Source: Myxococcales bacterium (GTDB lineage: Bacteria; Myxococcota_A; UBA796; GCA-2862545). Taken from it: DNA of 64,000 nt. Of this stretch, positions 9,842 to 18,671 are shown in pieces; positions within the stretch are counted from its first letter, which is position 1, and each line of letters starts with the position of its first letter. Location of the stretch: contig JAHQVJ010000054.1 of NCBI GenBank assembly GCA_019634415.1, positions 25,759 to 89,758 of the forward strand. The letters are read 5' to 3'. The position numbers and the translations under genes were made by a program. The notes below the pieces were generated by a model, which worked only from the letters and a program-made list of their open reading frames with translations, was not told the origin of the DNA and did not search any database.

Positions 9842-11521
9842 ATGTCCTGGTGCCGGCTGTGGTTCGCCCTGGCCCTGCTGCTCGCCGCTCCCTCCCTCGC
9901 CGCTCCGGCGGCGCCCGACTGCTCCACGCCCCGCAAGGCCGCGGACTCCCTGTTCGACTGGCTGAGGCCCGACAGTCACGACCCCGCGAAGGCCTCTGCC
10001 TGCATGGAGGTGCCCGAGGGCGCCGACGGCGGCGCGCTGGCCGTGCAGCTCAAGCAGGTGCTGGACGCCCGAGGTCTGTACGTGCCCATCCCCTCGCTGC
10101 CCGACGACGCCGACTTCACCGACGAGGACGGGGCCGCGGTGGTGGTGCCGCTGCCCGACGAGCTACCCGTGCTCGCGCTGGTCCGCGGTGGCGACGGCCG
10201 CTGGCGCTACGCGCGAGACACCCTGGAGGCCGTGCCCGAGCTGTACGGCAGCACCTTCAGCGTGGTGAGCCTGTGGCTGCAGCAGTCGCTGCCCGAGCCC
10301 TTTCACCAGCGGATCGGGCCGTTGTATGGCTGGCAGTATCTGTACGGCACCGTGCTGGTACTGCTGGCCTGGCTGGTGGCGCTCATCACCCGGCGCCTGT
10401 TGCGCAACCGGGTGCGCCAGGTGCTCAAGCGCGCCAAGCTGCCCCTGTCGGACGCCGACTACAGCAAGACCAACGGTCCCGTGGTCGCGCTGGTGGTCTG
10501 CGGTCTGCTCTACCTGTGCCTGCCCGATCTACAGCTCCCCATCGGGCTGTCCGCTCCGCTCACGCGCGTCGTGTGGGTGGCGATGTGGCTGGCGGGAGTC
10601 CTGCTCGTCCATCGCGGCATCTCGGTGGGGGCCGACGTGGCGCGGGGGTGGGCGGCGCAGACCGAGAGCAAGCTCGACGACCAGGCGATCCCGCTGCTGC
10701 GGCAGGCCGCTCAGGTACTGGTGCTCGTGGTGGGTGGACTGTACGTGCTCGACGCCATGGGCTTCGACGTGTGGAAGCTCGCCGCGGGCCTCGGGATCGG
10801 CGGGCTCGCCTTCGCGCTGGCCGCCCAGGACACCGTCGCCAACGTGTTCGGCTCCATCAACATCTTCCTCGATCGACCCTTCCAGATCGGCGACTGGATC
10901 AAGGTCGGCGACGTGGAGGGCGTGGTGGAGGAGGTCGGGTTCCGCTCCACCCGAGTCCGCACCTTCTACAACTCCGTGGTCACCGTCCCCAACAGCCAGC
11001 TCACCAACGCCAACGTCGACAACCTGGGCGTGCGCCCGCGCCGTCGGATCAAGATGACGCTGGGCCTGACCTACGACACCCCTCCCGACACGCTGGAAGC
11101 CTACGCCGAGGGAGTGCGCGCCATCCTCGCGGCCCATCCACTGGTGCAGCGCACCTACGAGGTGCACGTCTACAACCTGGGCGACTCCGCCGTGGAGATC
11201 CTGGTCTACTACCACGTGGTCACCGAGGGCTGGCACGAGGAGCTGGTCACGCGCTCCCAGAACCTGCTCGAGTTCATGCGCCTGGCTCAGGACATGGGCG
11301 TGTCCTTCGCCTTCCCGAGCACGAGCGTGTACCTGGAGTCATCGCCGGAGCACCCGCTGCCGAGGCGGGAGGAGCGCCCGCTGCCGCAGCTCCGCGACGT
11401 GTTCGACAGCTTCGGGCCCGACGGCTCTCGGGCACGCCCCGAGGGGCCGGCCTTCGGGCGCTCCTGGTCGGTGAAGGGGCGCGAGACCGGAGATCGCGGC
11501 TCGGCATCCGACGGGGGCTAG
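9842..11521 (+). CDS. MscS-family mechanosensitive ion channel
   Basis: 559 residues from ATG 9842. A signal peptide (LWFALALLLAAPSLAAPAAP) precedes a periplasmic domain of about 140 residues. Four or five membrane helices follow, and then the MscS core: the glycine/alanine-rich pore helix LAAGLGIGGLAFALAAQDT, the signature FGSINIFLDRPFQIGDWI, and the beta domain with EEVGFRSTRVRTFYNSVVTVPNSQL. The final 60 residues are charged and probably disordered. It would open under membrane tension and release osmolytes in hypo-osmotic shock. It lies 35 bases after the Dnmt2-like gene and one base before the LRR gene. MscS proteins with extra N-terminal domains are common; the specific job of this one is unknown. 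Confidence 0.92.
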   Translation: MSWCRLWFALALLLAAPSLAAPAAPDCSTPRKAADSLFDWLRPDSHDPAKASACMEVPEGADGGALAVQLKQVLDARGLYVPIPSLPDDADFTDEDGAAVVVPLPDELPVLALVRGGDGRWRYARDTLEAVPELYGSTFSVVSLWLQQSLPEPFHQRIGPLYGWQYLYGTVLVLLAWLVALITRRLLRNRVRQVLKRAKLPLSDADYSKTNGPVVALVVCGLLYLCLPDLQLPIGLSAPLTRVVWVAMWLAGVLLVHRGISVGADVARGWAAQTESKLDDQAIPLLRQAAQVLVLVVGGLYVLDAMGFDVWKLAAGLGIGGLAFALAAQDTVANVFGSINIFLDRPFQIGDWIKVGDVEGVVEEVGFRSTRVRTFYNSVVTVPNSQLTNANVDNLGVRPRRRIKMTLGLTYDTPPDTLEAYAEGVRAILAAHPLVQRTYEVHVYNLGDSAVEILVYYHVVTEGWHEELVTRSQNLLEFMRLAQDMGVSFAFPSTSVYLESSPEHPLPRREERPLPQLRDVFDSFGPDGSRARPEGPAFGRSWSVKGRETGDRGSASDGG

Positions 11522-11522
11522 G

Positions 11523-13295
11523 GTGCTCGACGACGCAGACACTCGAGCGCGATTCGTCACCCGCAAGGATCTCCGCTGGTTCTCTCCCACCGTCGGCCCG
11601 CGTCTCCGCCCCGTGGACTGGACGGACTGGCGGGTCCTCGCCGACTGGCTCGACGATCGTGGGGATCCGAGGGCGGATCTGCTACGAACCGAGGATCGCC
11701 TCGAGCATGGCGAGTCCGTCGACGTCGCAGGTCCACGGAGCGAGCGAGCCGTCTTCGACGCCCATCGACGTGGGGAAGCCGCGCTTCGGGCGGCGGGCCT
11801 TCCCGATCGAGTCACCGTGCACTGGCTGGGCGGGTTCGCCGTCGGGCTCACCGTGCGTGGCTCGGCGCAGGATGCGCTGGTCGCCCTCGACACCATCCAC
11901 ACGACGGTGGGCGCCCCTCTGTGTGCCCATCTGGCGTTCACGGGCCTGACAGCCCATCCCCCCCTGGGCCCCGAGGGAGCGCGCGAGCTGGCCAGATCCG
12001 ACGCCACCGCCGAGCTGTCGGGCCTCGATCTACGCGGACAGCTCATCGGAGACGACGGTCTGGACGCCCTGAGCACGTCTCCCCACCTCACCCGCCTGCG
12101 CCACCTGAACCTGTCGGGCCACAACGATCTCTCGAAGCGGGCGCTCGGCATCCTCACTCGGTCGGACACGCTGTGCGGGCTCGAGACCCTGGGGCTGACG
12201 GCGGGCCCCATCCACGAGGACATCTCGGCGCTGTTCGAGCCCGGTGCACTCCCTCGCTTGCGGTCCCTGAGCCTGACCAACGCGGACCAGCTGTCCGGCC
12301 TCGCCGACGTCGACGCCTCGAAGCTGAGACGGCTGCTGTGGACCGGGCAGAACGGCGTCGCCTTCTTGCAGCAGCTCCTCCACAACGACACGCTCCGCTC
12401 GCTCGGGGCCCTCGCCATGTTCGGACGGCTGAGCGATCACGCTGTCCAGGCGCTCGCGGCGTGTCCTCACCTCGTGGCGCTCGAGGAGCTGGATCTCGCC
12501 CTCGCGCGCGGCATCGGCCCGGCATCCGCCATCGCCATGGCCCAGTCCCCCACCCTCGCCGGACTTCGGCGCTTGGGATGGCATGGCGTCCCCATCGGCG
12601 ACAAGGGCGTCACAGCCATCGCCGACGCGGAGCTTCCGAGCCTGGCCGAGCTGGACCTCGGGAACACGAGCCTCACCAAAGCGGGCGTCATGGCGCTCTG
12701 CCGCGGCCGAGACCGCCCCGCCCTGCGACGACTGCACCTCGCACGCAACCGACTGGGGCCCGAGGCCATGGAGGTGTTGGCCGCCTCGCCCCTGCTCGCC
12801 TCCGTCCAGCAGCTCACGCTGTACATGAACCACATCGGCGATCGCGGCACGAAGGCGCTGGCACAGTCCCCACACGTGGGGCGACTGCTGGAGCTGGACC
12901 TGTCCGTCAACCAGGTGGGGGTGCAGGGGATGCGGGCGCTCGGGCGCTCGGGCGCGCTCACGTCCCTGCGCCACCTCGTGATCAGGGGCGACCGCCGCGT
13001 CGAACGCCACGCCGGGATCCGCGGGCTGCACGCGCTGCTGACCTCGTCCACGTTGCGCACGCTGCACCACCTGGAGCTTCGATCCTGCGGCTTCGACGAT
13101 GGCGACGCGCGAGCCATCGAAGGACTCGAGCACCTCGGTCCGCCACTGCTGCGACTCGACCTGGCCCACAACCTGTTGGGTGCGGAGGGGCTACACATCC
13201 TCGACGATGCGCCAGCGCTCGACGACGTGGTGGTCGACGTTCGCCACAACCCGGGCGCGGAGGCGCTCCCCACCGCGGACAATCAACTCCGTTGA
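11523..13295 (+). CDS. Leucine-rich repeat protein with N-terminal repeat-companion domain
   Basis: 590 residues from GTG 11523, directly after the MscS stop. Residues about 28-60 contain DWTDWRVLADWLDDRGDPRADLL, which matches the repeat-companion domain (TIGR02996 type) found ahead of LRRs in Myxococcota and Planctomycetes. From about residue 150 on there are more than a dozen repeats of the ribonuclease-inhibitor kind (LTRLRHLNLSGHNDL, LAELDLGNTSLTKAG, LLRLDLAHNLLGAEG). There is no signal peptide or membrane segment, so it should be cytoplasmic and bind another protein. The partner is unknown. It converges on the kinase gene with only 17 bases between. Confidence 0.85.
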   Translation: MLDDADTRARFVTRKDLRWFSPTVGPRLRPVDWTDWRVLADWLDDRGDPRADLLRTEDRLEHGESVDVAGPRSERAVFDAHRRGEAALRAAGLPDRVTVHWLGGFAVGLTVRGSAQDALVALDTIHTTVGAPLCAHLAFTGLTAHPPLGPEGARELARSDATAELSGLDLRGQLIGDDGLDALSTSPHLTRLRHLNLSGHNDLSKRALGILTRSDTLCGLETLGLTAGPIHEDISALFEPGALPRLRSLSLTNADQLSGLADVDASKLRRLLWTGQNGVAFLQQLLHNDTLRSLGALAMFGRLSDHAVQALAACPHLVALEELDLALARGIGPASAIAMAQSPTLAGLRRLGWHGVPIGDKGVTAIADAELPSLAELDLGNTSLTKAGVMALCRGRDRPALRRLHLARNRLGPEAMEVLAASPLLASVQQLTLYMNHIGDRGTKALAQSPHVGRLLELDLSVNQVGVQGMRALGRSGALTSLRHLVIRGDRRVERHAGIRGLHALLTSSTLRTLHHLELRSCGFDDGDARAIEGLEHLGPPLLRLDLAHNLLGAEGLHILDDAPALDDVVVDVRHNPGAEALPTADNQLR

Positions 13296-13312
13296 TTGTC
13301 GCGATGACAGGT

Positions 13313-14143
13313 CTACAACCCTAGCTTCCCAGTGACCTCGACCGATCGACGCGCCGCCACCACGCCGCTCTCCAACCGCTTCTCCGGATCCGCAGCCGTC
13401 AGATCGCACACCAGGGCGCGCAGGGCGTCGGGCACCTCGCGGCCCGGATCCAGCCAGCGCTGCTGCCGCTTCAGATCCACCACCTCGCGGGGCGACAGCT
13501 TGTAGGGGAACGCCGGCTCGCCCGCCAGCAGCTCGTACAGCAGCTGCCCCGCTCCGTACACGTCCCACGCCTGCTCGGGGGTGCTGCGATCCCCCGTGGC
13601 CCACTCGGGCGGCATCGTGTGCAGCGAGCCCAGCCGCGAGCCCGGTGCCGACAGCCGACCGAGGCTCTGGTCGAGCGCCAGCCCGAAGTCCACCAGCACC
13701 GCGTGGCCCCCACGACCCAGGATCACGTTGGCCGGCTTCACGTCGCGGTGGGCGATCCCGCGCTCGTGCAGGTACCCCAGGGCCGACAGCAGCCCCCGCG
13801 CCACCCGGGCCACCAGCGTGGGCGAGGCGGGCCCCGTGCGCACGAACCAGCTGCAGGAGCGCCCTCGCACCAGGTCCATCACCAGCCACGGGCGCGTCGG
13901 CCGCAGTGACACCTCGCGGATCGACACGATGTTCGGGTGCGTGAGGGACCGCAGGATCTGCGCCTCGCGGTGGAAGCGACGCGACACCTGCGGCTGCGCA
14001 GGCCCCAGCCCGTCCCGCAGCAACTTCACCGCCGCCTGCTCGGTGGTTCGCCGCCCCCGCCGACATCGATAGACCTCGGCCGCTCCGCCTCGTCCGAGGC
14101 GGGCCTCCACGACCCAGTCTCCGATTCGCTCCCCAGGCTCCAT
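13313..14143 (-). CDS. Soluble eukaryote-type Ser/Thr protein kinase
   Basis: 276 residues, essentially only a kinase domain. The glycine loop LGRGGAAEV is at residues 16-24, the ATP-binding Lys is Lys40 (AAVKLL), the alphaC Glu is about 60, the catalytic loop HRDVKPAN is at 132-139, DFG is at 152-154, and MPPEW stands in the APE position. All catalytic residues are kept, so it should be active. There is no transmembrane segment or sensor domain, unlike PknB-type kinases, so it probably receives its signal through a partner. It overlaps nothing and has a 17-base gap to the convergent LRR gene. Upstream, a GTAAC/GTTAC inverted repeat covers the end of the HTTM gene. Confidence 0.92.
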   Translation of the reverse strand: MEPGERIGDWVVEARLGRGGAAEVYRCRRGRRTTEQAAVKLLRDGLGPAQPQVSRRFHREAQILRSLTHPNIVSIREVSLRPTRPWLVMDLVRGRSCSWFVRTGPASPTLVARVARGLLSALGYLHERGIAHRDVKPANVILGRGGHAVLVDFGLALDQSLGRLSAPGSRLGSLHTMPPEWATGDRSTPEQAWDVYGAGQLLYELLAGEPAFPYKLSPREVVDLKRQQRWLDPGREVPDALRALVCDLTAADPEKRLESGVVAARRSVEVTGKLGL

Positions 14144-14185
14144 GGGTGGTTCGCTAACGCTGCGGGACCGGCGCGTCAGGAGCGT

Positions 14186-14202
14186 GTAACGACAGCTGTT
14201 AC
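14186..14202. promoter_or_regulatory. GTAAC-N7-GTTAC inverted repeat between kinase and HTTM genes
   Basis: A 5-base inverted repeat GTAAC/GTTAC with a 7-base loop, extended on both sides by GCG and CGC after one mismatch. It overlaps the stop of the HTTM gene and lies about 45 bases upstream of the kinase start on the same strand. It could be an operator for the kinase promoter or a weak terminator of the HTTM operon; there is no T tract, so an operator fits slightly better. Confidence 0.25.
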
Positions 14203-15197
14203 CGCGCTGGCCGAACCCACTGGCCCACCCGGTCCATCACCCGCTTCAGATCCTGGGGCCGCAGCCACGCCGGATACAGCGCCAGCATCGCCCACGGAAA
14301 GATGCCCAGCTCCATGGTGAGCGCCAACAGCAGGTGGAACACGCCCCCCGTCACGATCCACACCCAGTCCAGGTGCCACCGGTTGGCGAACGCACGCAGC
14401 CGACCCGGGCGATCCGGGGTGTTGCGGTAGTGGATCCACAGGAGCACCAGCGGGTAGCTGTCCTGGAACAGGATGGTGCCCGCCGTGCCCAGCTGCGTGA
14501 AGAAGAAGAACGGCTGATTCGCCAAGAAGGTGAAGTCGTAGCGGCCGATCGCCGGGTCCAGCAGGATGAAGTACAGCGCTGCGAAGTGGCCCATGGGGTA
14601 CCAGTGCACCCCCGTCTTCTGCACGCCCGCCATGAAGTACATGACCACCAGCTGCAAGATGATCAGGCGCCGCGCCCACGCCCCCACCAGCGCGCCGTCT
14701 CCCTCCCACTTCCCGGATCGGATCAGGGCATCCGCCGACCAGCACGCGCCTGCGGGGGCGAAGGTGAAGATCCACAGCACGTCCCGACACAGGGTGTCGA
14801 TCCCGCGGTCGGCGGCGGGCAGGATGTGGGCGAACTGCGCCCACGACAGCAACAGCACCAAGGCCGACGTGCGCGTGAACAGGCCACAGGTGAACATGAA
14901 GGCCGCCACCGTGGGGATGGCATGCAGCAGCTTCGCCGACTCCACGGTGCCCGGCAGCACACGGTAGACCAGCGGCGGCTTGGCTCGTGACAGCGCGTCC
15001 GACAGCCCGCCCACGTCCTGCGAGCCGAACAGCGCCACCACGAGATCCAACCGGAAGATCTCCATGAACTCCCACAGGATCACCAGGCCCAGACAGATCC
15101 GGACCAACGCCAAGCTCCGAGGGTGCTCCTGCACCGCCCAGTAGGTCACCCATCGATGCCACCGATCCGCCCAGCGCTGGGCCAAGGAGGTGCTCAT
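14199..15197 (-). CDS. HTTM domain membrane protein (vitamin K-dependent carboxylase-like fold)
   Basis: 332 residues from ATG 15197, overlapping the stop of the upstream gene by four bases. It has the HTTM pattern: RSLALVRICLGLVILWEF at the first helix, FMFTCGLFTRTSALVLLLSW, and MYFMAGVQKTGVHWYPMG. About six to eight hydrophobic segments are visible. HTTM is the membrane part of eukaryotic vitamin K-dependent gamma-carboxylase and is widespread in bacteria, where its chemistry is largely uncharacterised. The lumenal domain of the eukaryotic enzyme is missing here; the small protein encoded just upstream may stand in for it. Confidence 0.82.
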   Translation of the reverse strand: MSTSLAQRWADRWHRWVTYWAVQEHPRSLALVRICLGLVILWEFMEIFRLDLVVALFGSQDVGGLSDALSRAKPPLVYRVLPGTVESAKLLHAIPTVAAFMFTCGLFTRTSALVLLLSWAQFAHILPAADRGIDTLCRDVLWIFTFAPAGACWSADALIRSGKWEGDGALVGAWARRLIILQLVVMYFMAGVQKTGVHWYPMGHFAALYFILLDPAIGRYDFTFLANQPFFFFTQLGTAGTILFQDSYPLVLLWIHYRNTPDRPGRLRAFANRWHLDWVWIVTGGVFHLLLALTMELGIFPWAMLALYPAWLRPQDLKRVMDRVGQWVRPAR

Positions 15198-15844
15198 CGG
15201 AGGCGGTCGCGGTAGTGCACGCGAACGAGGCGGTACTCCCGCTCGTCGTCGGGCGGCTTCCAGGGGTAGGTAGACCTGCCGCGCTCCAGGCGGAACCGCA
15301 CCTGATCGACGTCCTCGAACTCGGCGAAGGCGCGGCGTGCGAGCCACTTCGTGAGGTTGCGGTAGGCCGGTCGGGCCTTGTCCTTCTGCCCGTCCCAGAT
15401 CCCGCGGATGCGCCGGTAGCGGATGTGATCGGCGTACCAGGTGCAGCAGGGATCCAGGCGCCGAGCGATCATGTGCCAGTCGGGCTGCCCCTCCCTCCTG
15501 ACCTCGATCACCAGCCGATCCGGACGGGTGGTGGCCGAGGCGAACAAGCCCCACGCTTGGTTCGAGCCGGTGAAGCGGAACACCGGCTTGAACGGCGTCT
15601 TGAGCAGCTGGTGGAAGCGATGGGCAGCACCGGTCACGTCGATGAGTCCCTGCTCGAGGGTGGCCTTCTCCACGTCGATGCCCACCGAGCCCAGCACGTC
15701 TTGCCACAGCACGATGTCTCGCTGACGCCACGGCTCGGCGACCTGCTCCTCGCTGACGGCGGACGGAATGGGCAGCGCGTAGATGCCGTGGGCCACCAGG
15801 GCCAGGGCGATCAACCCTGCCCTCACGTGATCGCGCACCTGCAA
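15194..15844 (-). CDS. Small exported partner of the HTTM protein
   Basis: 216 residues. The N-terminus (VRAGLIALALVAHGIYALP) is one hydrophobic segment, either a signal anchor or an uncleaved signal peptide. The rest is soluble with many aromatic and basic residues (DPCCTWYADHIRYRRIRG, RNLTKWLARRAFAEFEDVDQVRF). Its gene overlaps the HTTM gene by ATGA, indicating translational coupling. I do not recognise a named domain. Similar HTTM-plus-small-protein pairs exist in other bacteria, so an extracytoplasmic subunit of the HTTM protein is the most likely role (inference). Confidence 0.7.
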   Translation of the reverse strand: MQVRDHVRAGLIALALVAHGIYALPIPSAVSEEQVAEPWRQRDIVLWQDVLGSVGIDVEKATLEQGLIDVTGAAHRFHQLLKTPFKPVFRFTGSNQAWGLFASATTRPDRLVIEVRREGQPDWHMIARRLDPCCTWYADHIRYRRIRGIWDGQKDKARPAYRNLTKWLARRAFAEFEDVDQVRFRLERGRSTYPWKPPDDEREYRLVRVHYRDRLR

Positions 15845-15899
15845 GGAGCCTCCAGGGACGGGCCTGTGGGCGACAGCGCCCAGCTCCCCCGATCCGCGC

Positions 15900-15910
15900 G
15901 TAGGTTACCC
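15900..15910. promoter_or_regulatory. GTAGGTTACCC element in a divergent intergenic region
   Basis: The 11-mer GTAGGTTACCC lies 41 bases before the GTG of the HEAT-repeat lipoprotein gene and between divergent genes. TAGGTT could serve as a TAnnnT-type -10 hexamer for the plus-strand gene. The same 11-mer occurs at 33736-33746 in another divergent gap. Confidence 0.35.
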
Positions 15911-15951
15911 CCCATCTCGGGGTTCGGTAAGGTCCACTGGGTGGAGGTGGT

Positions 15952-17235
15952 GTGCTGAGGGGGAGAGCGGCATCCCTGACGGGGCTGACGGTCCTGGTGC
16001 TCTGGCAGCTCGCTTGCGGCGGGTTGATCGGGTCCGAAGGCGACATCGGGCTTCCGCTCCACCAGCGCCTCGGCGCACTGTGGGGAGAGATCCCCCTGGA
16101 GAAGGATCTCGACGAGAGTGCCGCCATGGCGGCCACGGCATTGGCGGACCGCGTGTCCGACGCCCGCTTCCCCGACGAGACCGCCCTGGACTGCGAGGCC
16201 CACGCCGAGCGCTTCACCTGGCTCGCGGCCCGTCACCCCTCACCCTCGGTGCAGACCGCGTCGCTGTGGGCCATGGCGGGCTGCGAAGAGGCGCTGCACG
16301 CCCCGGACGCCCAGACCGTTGCTGCCGCCCACCTCCAGAGCGAGCACCGCGACCTGCTCGGTGGCGCGCTGGCCGTGTCGCGGCTGTACGTGGCCGAGCT
16401 CGACGAGCAGCACCCCGTGGTCCAAGGCCTGGTGGAGCTGGCCGTGGGCTACGGCGAGATGCCGGTGCGCATCGAGGCCGTCGAGGCCCTCGACGAGCGC
16501 ACCTGGAGCCAGGAGCCCACCGTGTCGGTGGCGTTCTACGACGCGCTGCTCGCCGACAACCTCCCCTCCCTCACCGCCACCGCCCTGCAGCGGCTGCAGT
16601 TCCGCGGCGCGGGGCTCACGGTGTCCGACAAGCCGCGCTTCCAGGCCGCCGCCATGGTGCTGGCGAGCGACATCGATCCGGGGATCCGCGGGTTCGCCGC
16701 CCTGGCGCTGGCGCGCCTGGATCCCCGCAACGAGGACGTGCGCGGCCGAGTGCTGTCCCTGCTCGACGATCGTCATCCCTACACCCGCTCCGCCGCCGCC
16801 GAGGCGCTGGCCGACATGGAGTACCTGCCCGCGGTCCACGAGCTCATCGAGCGAATCGACGATCAGGAGCGCAACGTCTGGCGCATGTTGCCGTTCACAC
16901 GCCTCGACGGGGACCAGGACCGTATGCGCTTCGTGGGATCCCATTTCGAGCGCGTCGACGACGCGTACCTGCGTGCGCTGGAGCGCCTGTCTTCGGAGAT
17001 CGAGGACCCGTACCGGTACCGGGAGATCAACCTCCGCTACAAGCACCTCGACATCGTCGCAGCCACCCGCGACGCGAAGCGCTGGTACGTGGAGACCGGC
17101 TCCTACCTGCCGCGACGGGGGATCGACGACGAGGAGCCAGACGCACAGGCCGAGGTCGACGGTTCGGAGGCCGTCGGGGTTGCTGATGACGAGGTCGCAG
17201 GGCAGGCTGCGACCGCAGGGGAGGATCTCCGGTGA
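15952..17235 (+). CDS. HEAT-repeat lipoprotein
   Basis: 427 residues from GTG 15952 with GGAGG at 15943-15947. The start (TVLVLWQLACGG) is a lipoprotein signal peptide with lipobox LAC, the modified Cys being residue 22. Residues about 90-330 contain HEAT-like helical pairs, clearest at GIRGFAALALARLDPRNEDVRGRVLSLLDD and the next unit HPYTRSAAAEALADM. The last 40 residues are acidic. HEAT solenoids bind other proteins, so this is probably an envelope scaffold. Its stop overlaps the start of the sulfatase-fold gene (GTGA), and the endonuclease III gene is coupled to that in turn. Confidence 0.75.
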   Translation: MLRGRAASLTGLTVLVLWQLACGGLIGSEGDIGLPLHQRLGALWGEIPLEKDLDESAAMAATALADRVSDARFPDETALDCEAHAERFTWLAARHPSPSVQTASLWAMAGCEEALHAPDAQTVAAAHLQSEHRDLLGGALAVSRLYVAELDEQHPVVQGLVELAVGYGEMPVRIEAVEALDERTWSQEPTVSVAFYDALLADNLPSLTATALQRLQFRGAGLTVSDKPRFQAAAMVLASDIDPGIRGFAALALARLDPRNEDVRGRVLSLLDDRHPYTRSAAAEALADMEYLPAVHELIERIDDQERNVWRMLPFTRLDGDQDRMRFVGSHFERVDDAYLRALERLSSEIEDPYRYREINLRYKHLDIVAATRDAKRWYVETGSYLPRRGIDDEEPDAQAEVDGSEAVGVADDEVAGQAATAGEDLR

Positions 17236-18671
17236 ATCGCCAGACCATGGCCGTGACCTTCGGCACGGTTGCACTACTGATCGTCGGGTTCGTGCTGCTC
17301 TACCTCACGCCCACACCCGCGCCCAACCCACCCGCGTCTCAGCCCGTAGCCGGCAAGGCCAAGTCGAAGTTCAAGGCCAAGCTCGGCAAGTCCCCCGGCA
17401 AGCTGCCACCGGGTCGGTTGATCCACAAGCGTGAGATCCCCGCCGATCGAGCAGCCGCACCGAGCGGTGCCCCCAACGTGGTGGTGGTGATCGCCTCGAC
17501 TCAGCGCCGAGACCAGTGGACGGTCTACGACGGCCCCCCCGACACCACGCCCTTCATCGCCGAGCAAGTGTCCGCGCACGGTGTGCGCATGGACGACGTG
17601 CTGGCGGTGGGCGCCGATCCACACCCCACCTCCGCAGCCATCACCACGGGTCGGTTGCCGCACAATGTGGGAGCCGTCGAGCCCAGCGAGCGGCGCAACC
17701 TGCGCCCCACCGCCCAAGAGGCCGAGCTGTTGGCCGAGCGCCTCGCCACAGCGGGGTGGTTCACCATGGGCGTGACGGCGAACCACCACCTCAACCGTCG
17801 CATGGGTCAGGCTCAGGGCTTCGACTGGTACCGCGACAGCCAGCCCTTCTCCCTGTCGCAAGAGCGGCGCATCCCCGCCGCTCAGGTCGTCAACTTCGCC
17901 CTCAAGCGCGTGCAGACCCGCACCGACGCCGAGAAGGCGCGGCCCCTCTACCTCCGGCTGGCCTTCACCGACTCCCACAAGCCCTTCACGGTACCCCCCG
18001 CCGAGTTCAAGCCCTTCGAAGGGGAAGATCACTCCATCGCCCCCTACCGCGCCACTGTGCGCCGCATGGACGAGGCCGTCCAGACCCTGGTGAAGGGCCT
18101 GTCCGCCGCCGGGATCACCCACGAGAACACCCTGTTCGTGGTGGTCGCCGACCACGGCGAGGGCCTGGACATGCCCAAGCACCACCGCAAGCAGCACGGC
18201 TTCGTGCTCTACCGCTCCACCGTCCAGATCCCCTGGGTGATGTGGGGCAAGGGGCTGACGGGCGGCGGCAAGGTCGCAGGGCTCGCGTCGCAGGTGGACG
18301 TCGCCCCCACCGTGCTGGCCCTCGCCGGCCTGACGGATCAGAGCGGCTTCGACGGGATCGACCACTCCGCCGCGGTGCGCGGCAAGGCCAAGGCCACCAC
18401 CCGCACCGAGGCCTACGCCGACACCTTGTTCGGCGGGGCCCATCGGGCCAGCCTGTGGACGAGCACCCGTCAGTGCCAGAAGGACTTCGGCAGCACCCAT
18501 CAGCTCGAAGACGACGACTTCGCAGATGCCTGCTACGACCGCACCGCCGATCCCGACTTCTCGAGCCCCGTCGAGGACGCCGCGATGATGGCTCGCCTGG
18601 TGAGCCAGCACGACGAGCTGATGGCCAAGGTGAAACCCCCAGCGGCCGACGTCGGCGCGGAGATCCAGTGA
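17232..18671 (+). CDS. Membrane-anchored sulfatase-fold protein lacking catalytic residues
   Basis: 479 residues from GTG 17232. An N-terminal anchor (AVTFGTVALLIVGFVLLYLTP) is followed by a basic linker and an alkaline phosphatase/sulfatase-superfamily domain from about residue 75. Recognisable parts are PTSAAITTGRLPHNVG (the position of CxPSRxxLLTGRxPxxxG), LFVVVADHGEGLD (the DHGE metal motif) and QVDVAPTVLALAGL. The Cys/Ser that becomes formylglycine is replaced (DPHPTSAA), and the first metal-binding Asp pair, normally ILxDDxR, reads VIASTQRRD. Sulfatase activity is therefore unlikely; it may bind a substrate or partner, or have a different nucleophile. It is translationally coupled to both neighbours. 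Confidence 0.78.
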   Translation: MNRQTMAVTFGTVALLIVGFVLLYLTPTPAPNPPASQPVAGKAKSKFKAKLGKSPGKLPPGRLIHKREIPADRAAAPSGAPNVVVVIASTQRRDQWTVYDGPPDTTPFIAEQVSAHGVRMDDVLAVGADPHPTSAAITTGRLPHNVGAVEPSERRNLRPTAQEAELLAERLATAGWFTMGVTANHHLNRRMGQAQGFDWYRDSQPFSLSQERRIPAAQVVNFALKRVQTRTDAEKARPLYLRLAFTDSHKPFTVPPAEFKPFEGEDHSIAPYRATVRRMDEAVQTLVKGLSAAGITHENTLFVVVADHGEGLDMPKHHRKQHGFVLYRSTVQIPWVMWGKGLTGGGKVAGLASQVDVAPTVLALAGLTDQSGFDGIDHSAAVRGKAKATTRTEAYADTLFGGAHRASLWTSTRQCQKDFGSTHQLEDDDFADACYDRTADPDFSSPVEDAAMMARLVSQHDELMAKVKPPAADVGAEIQ

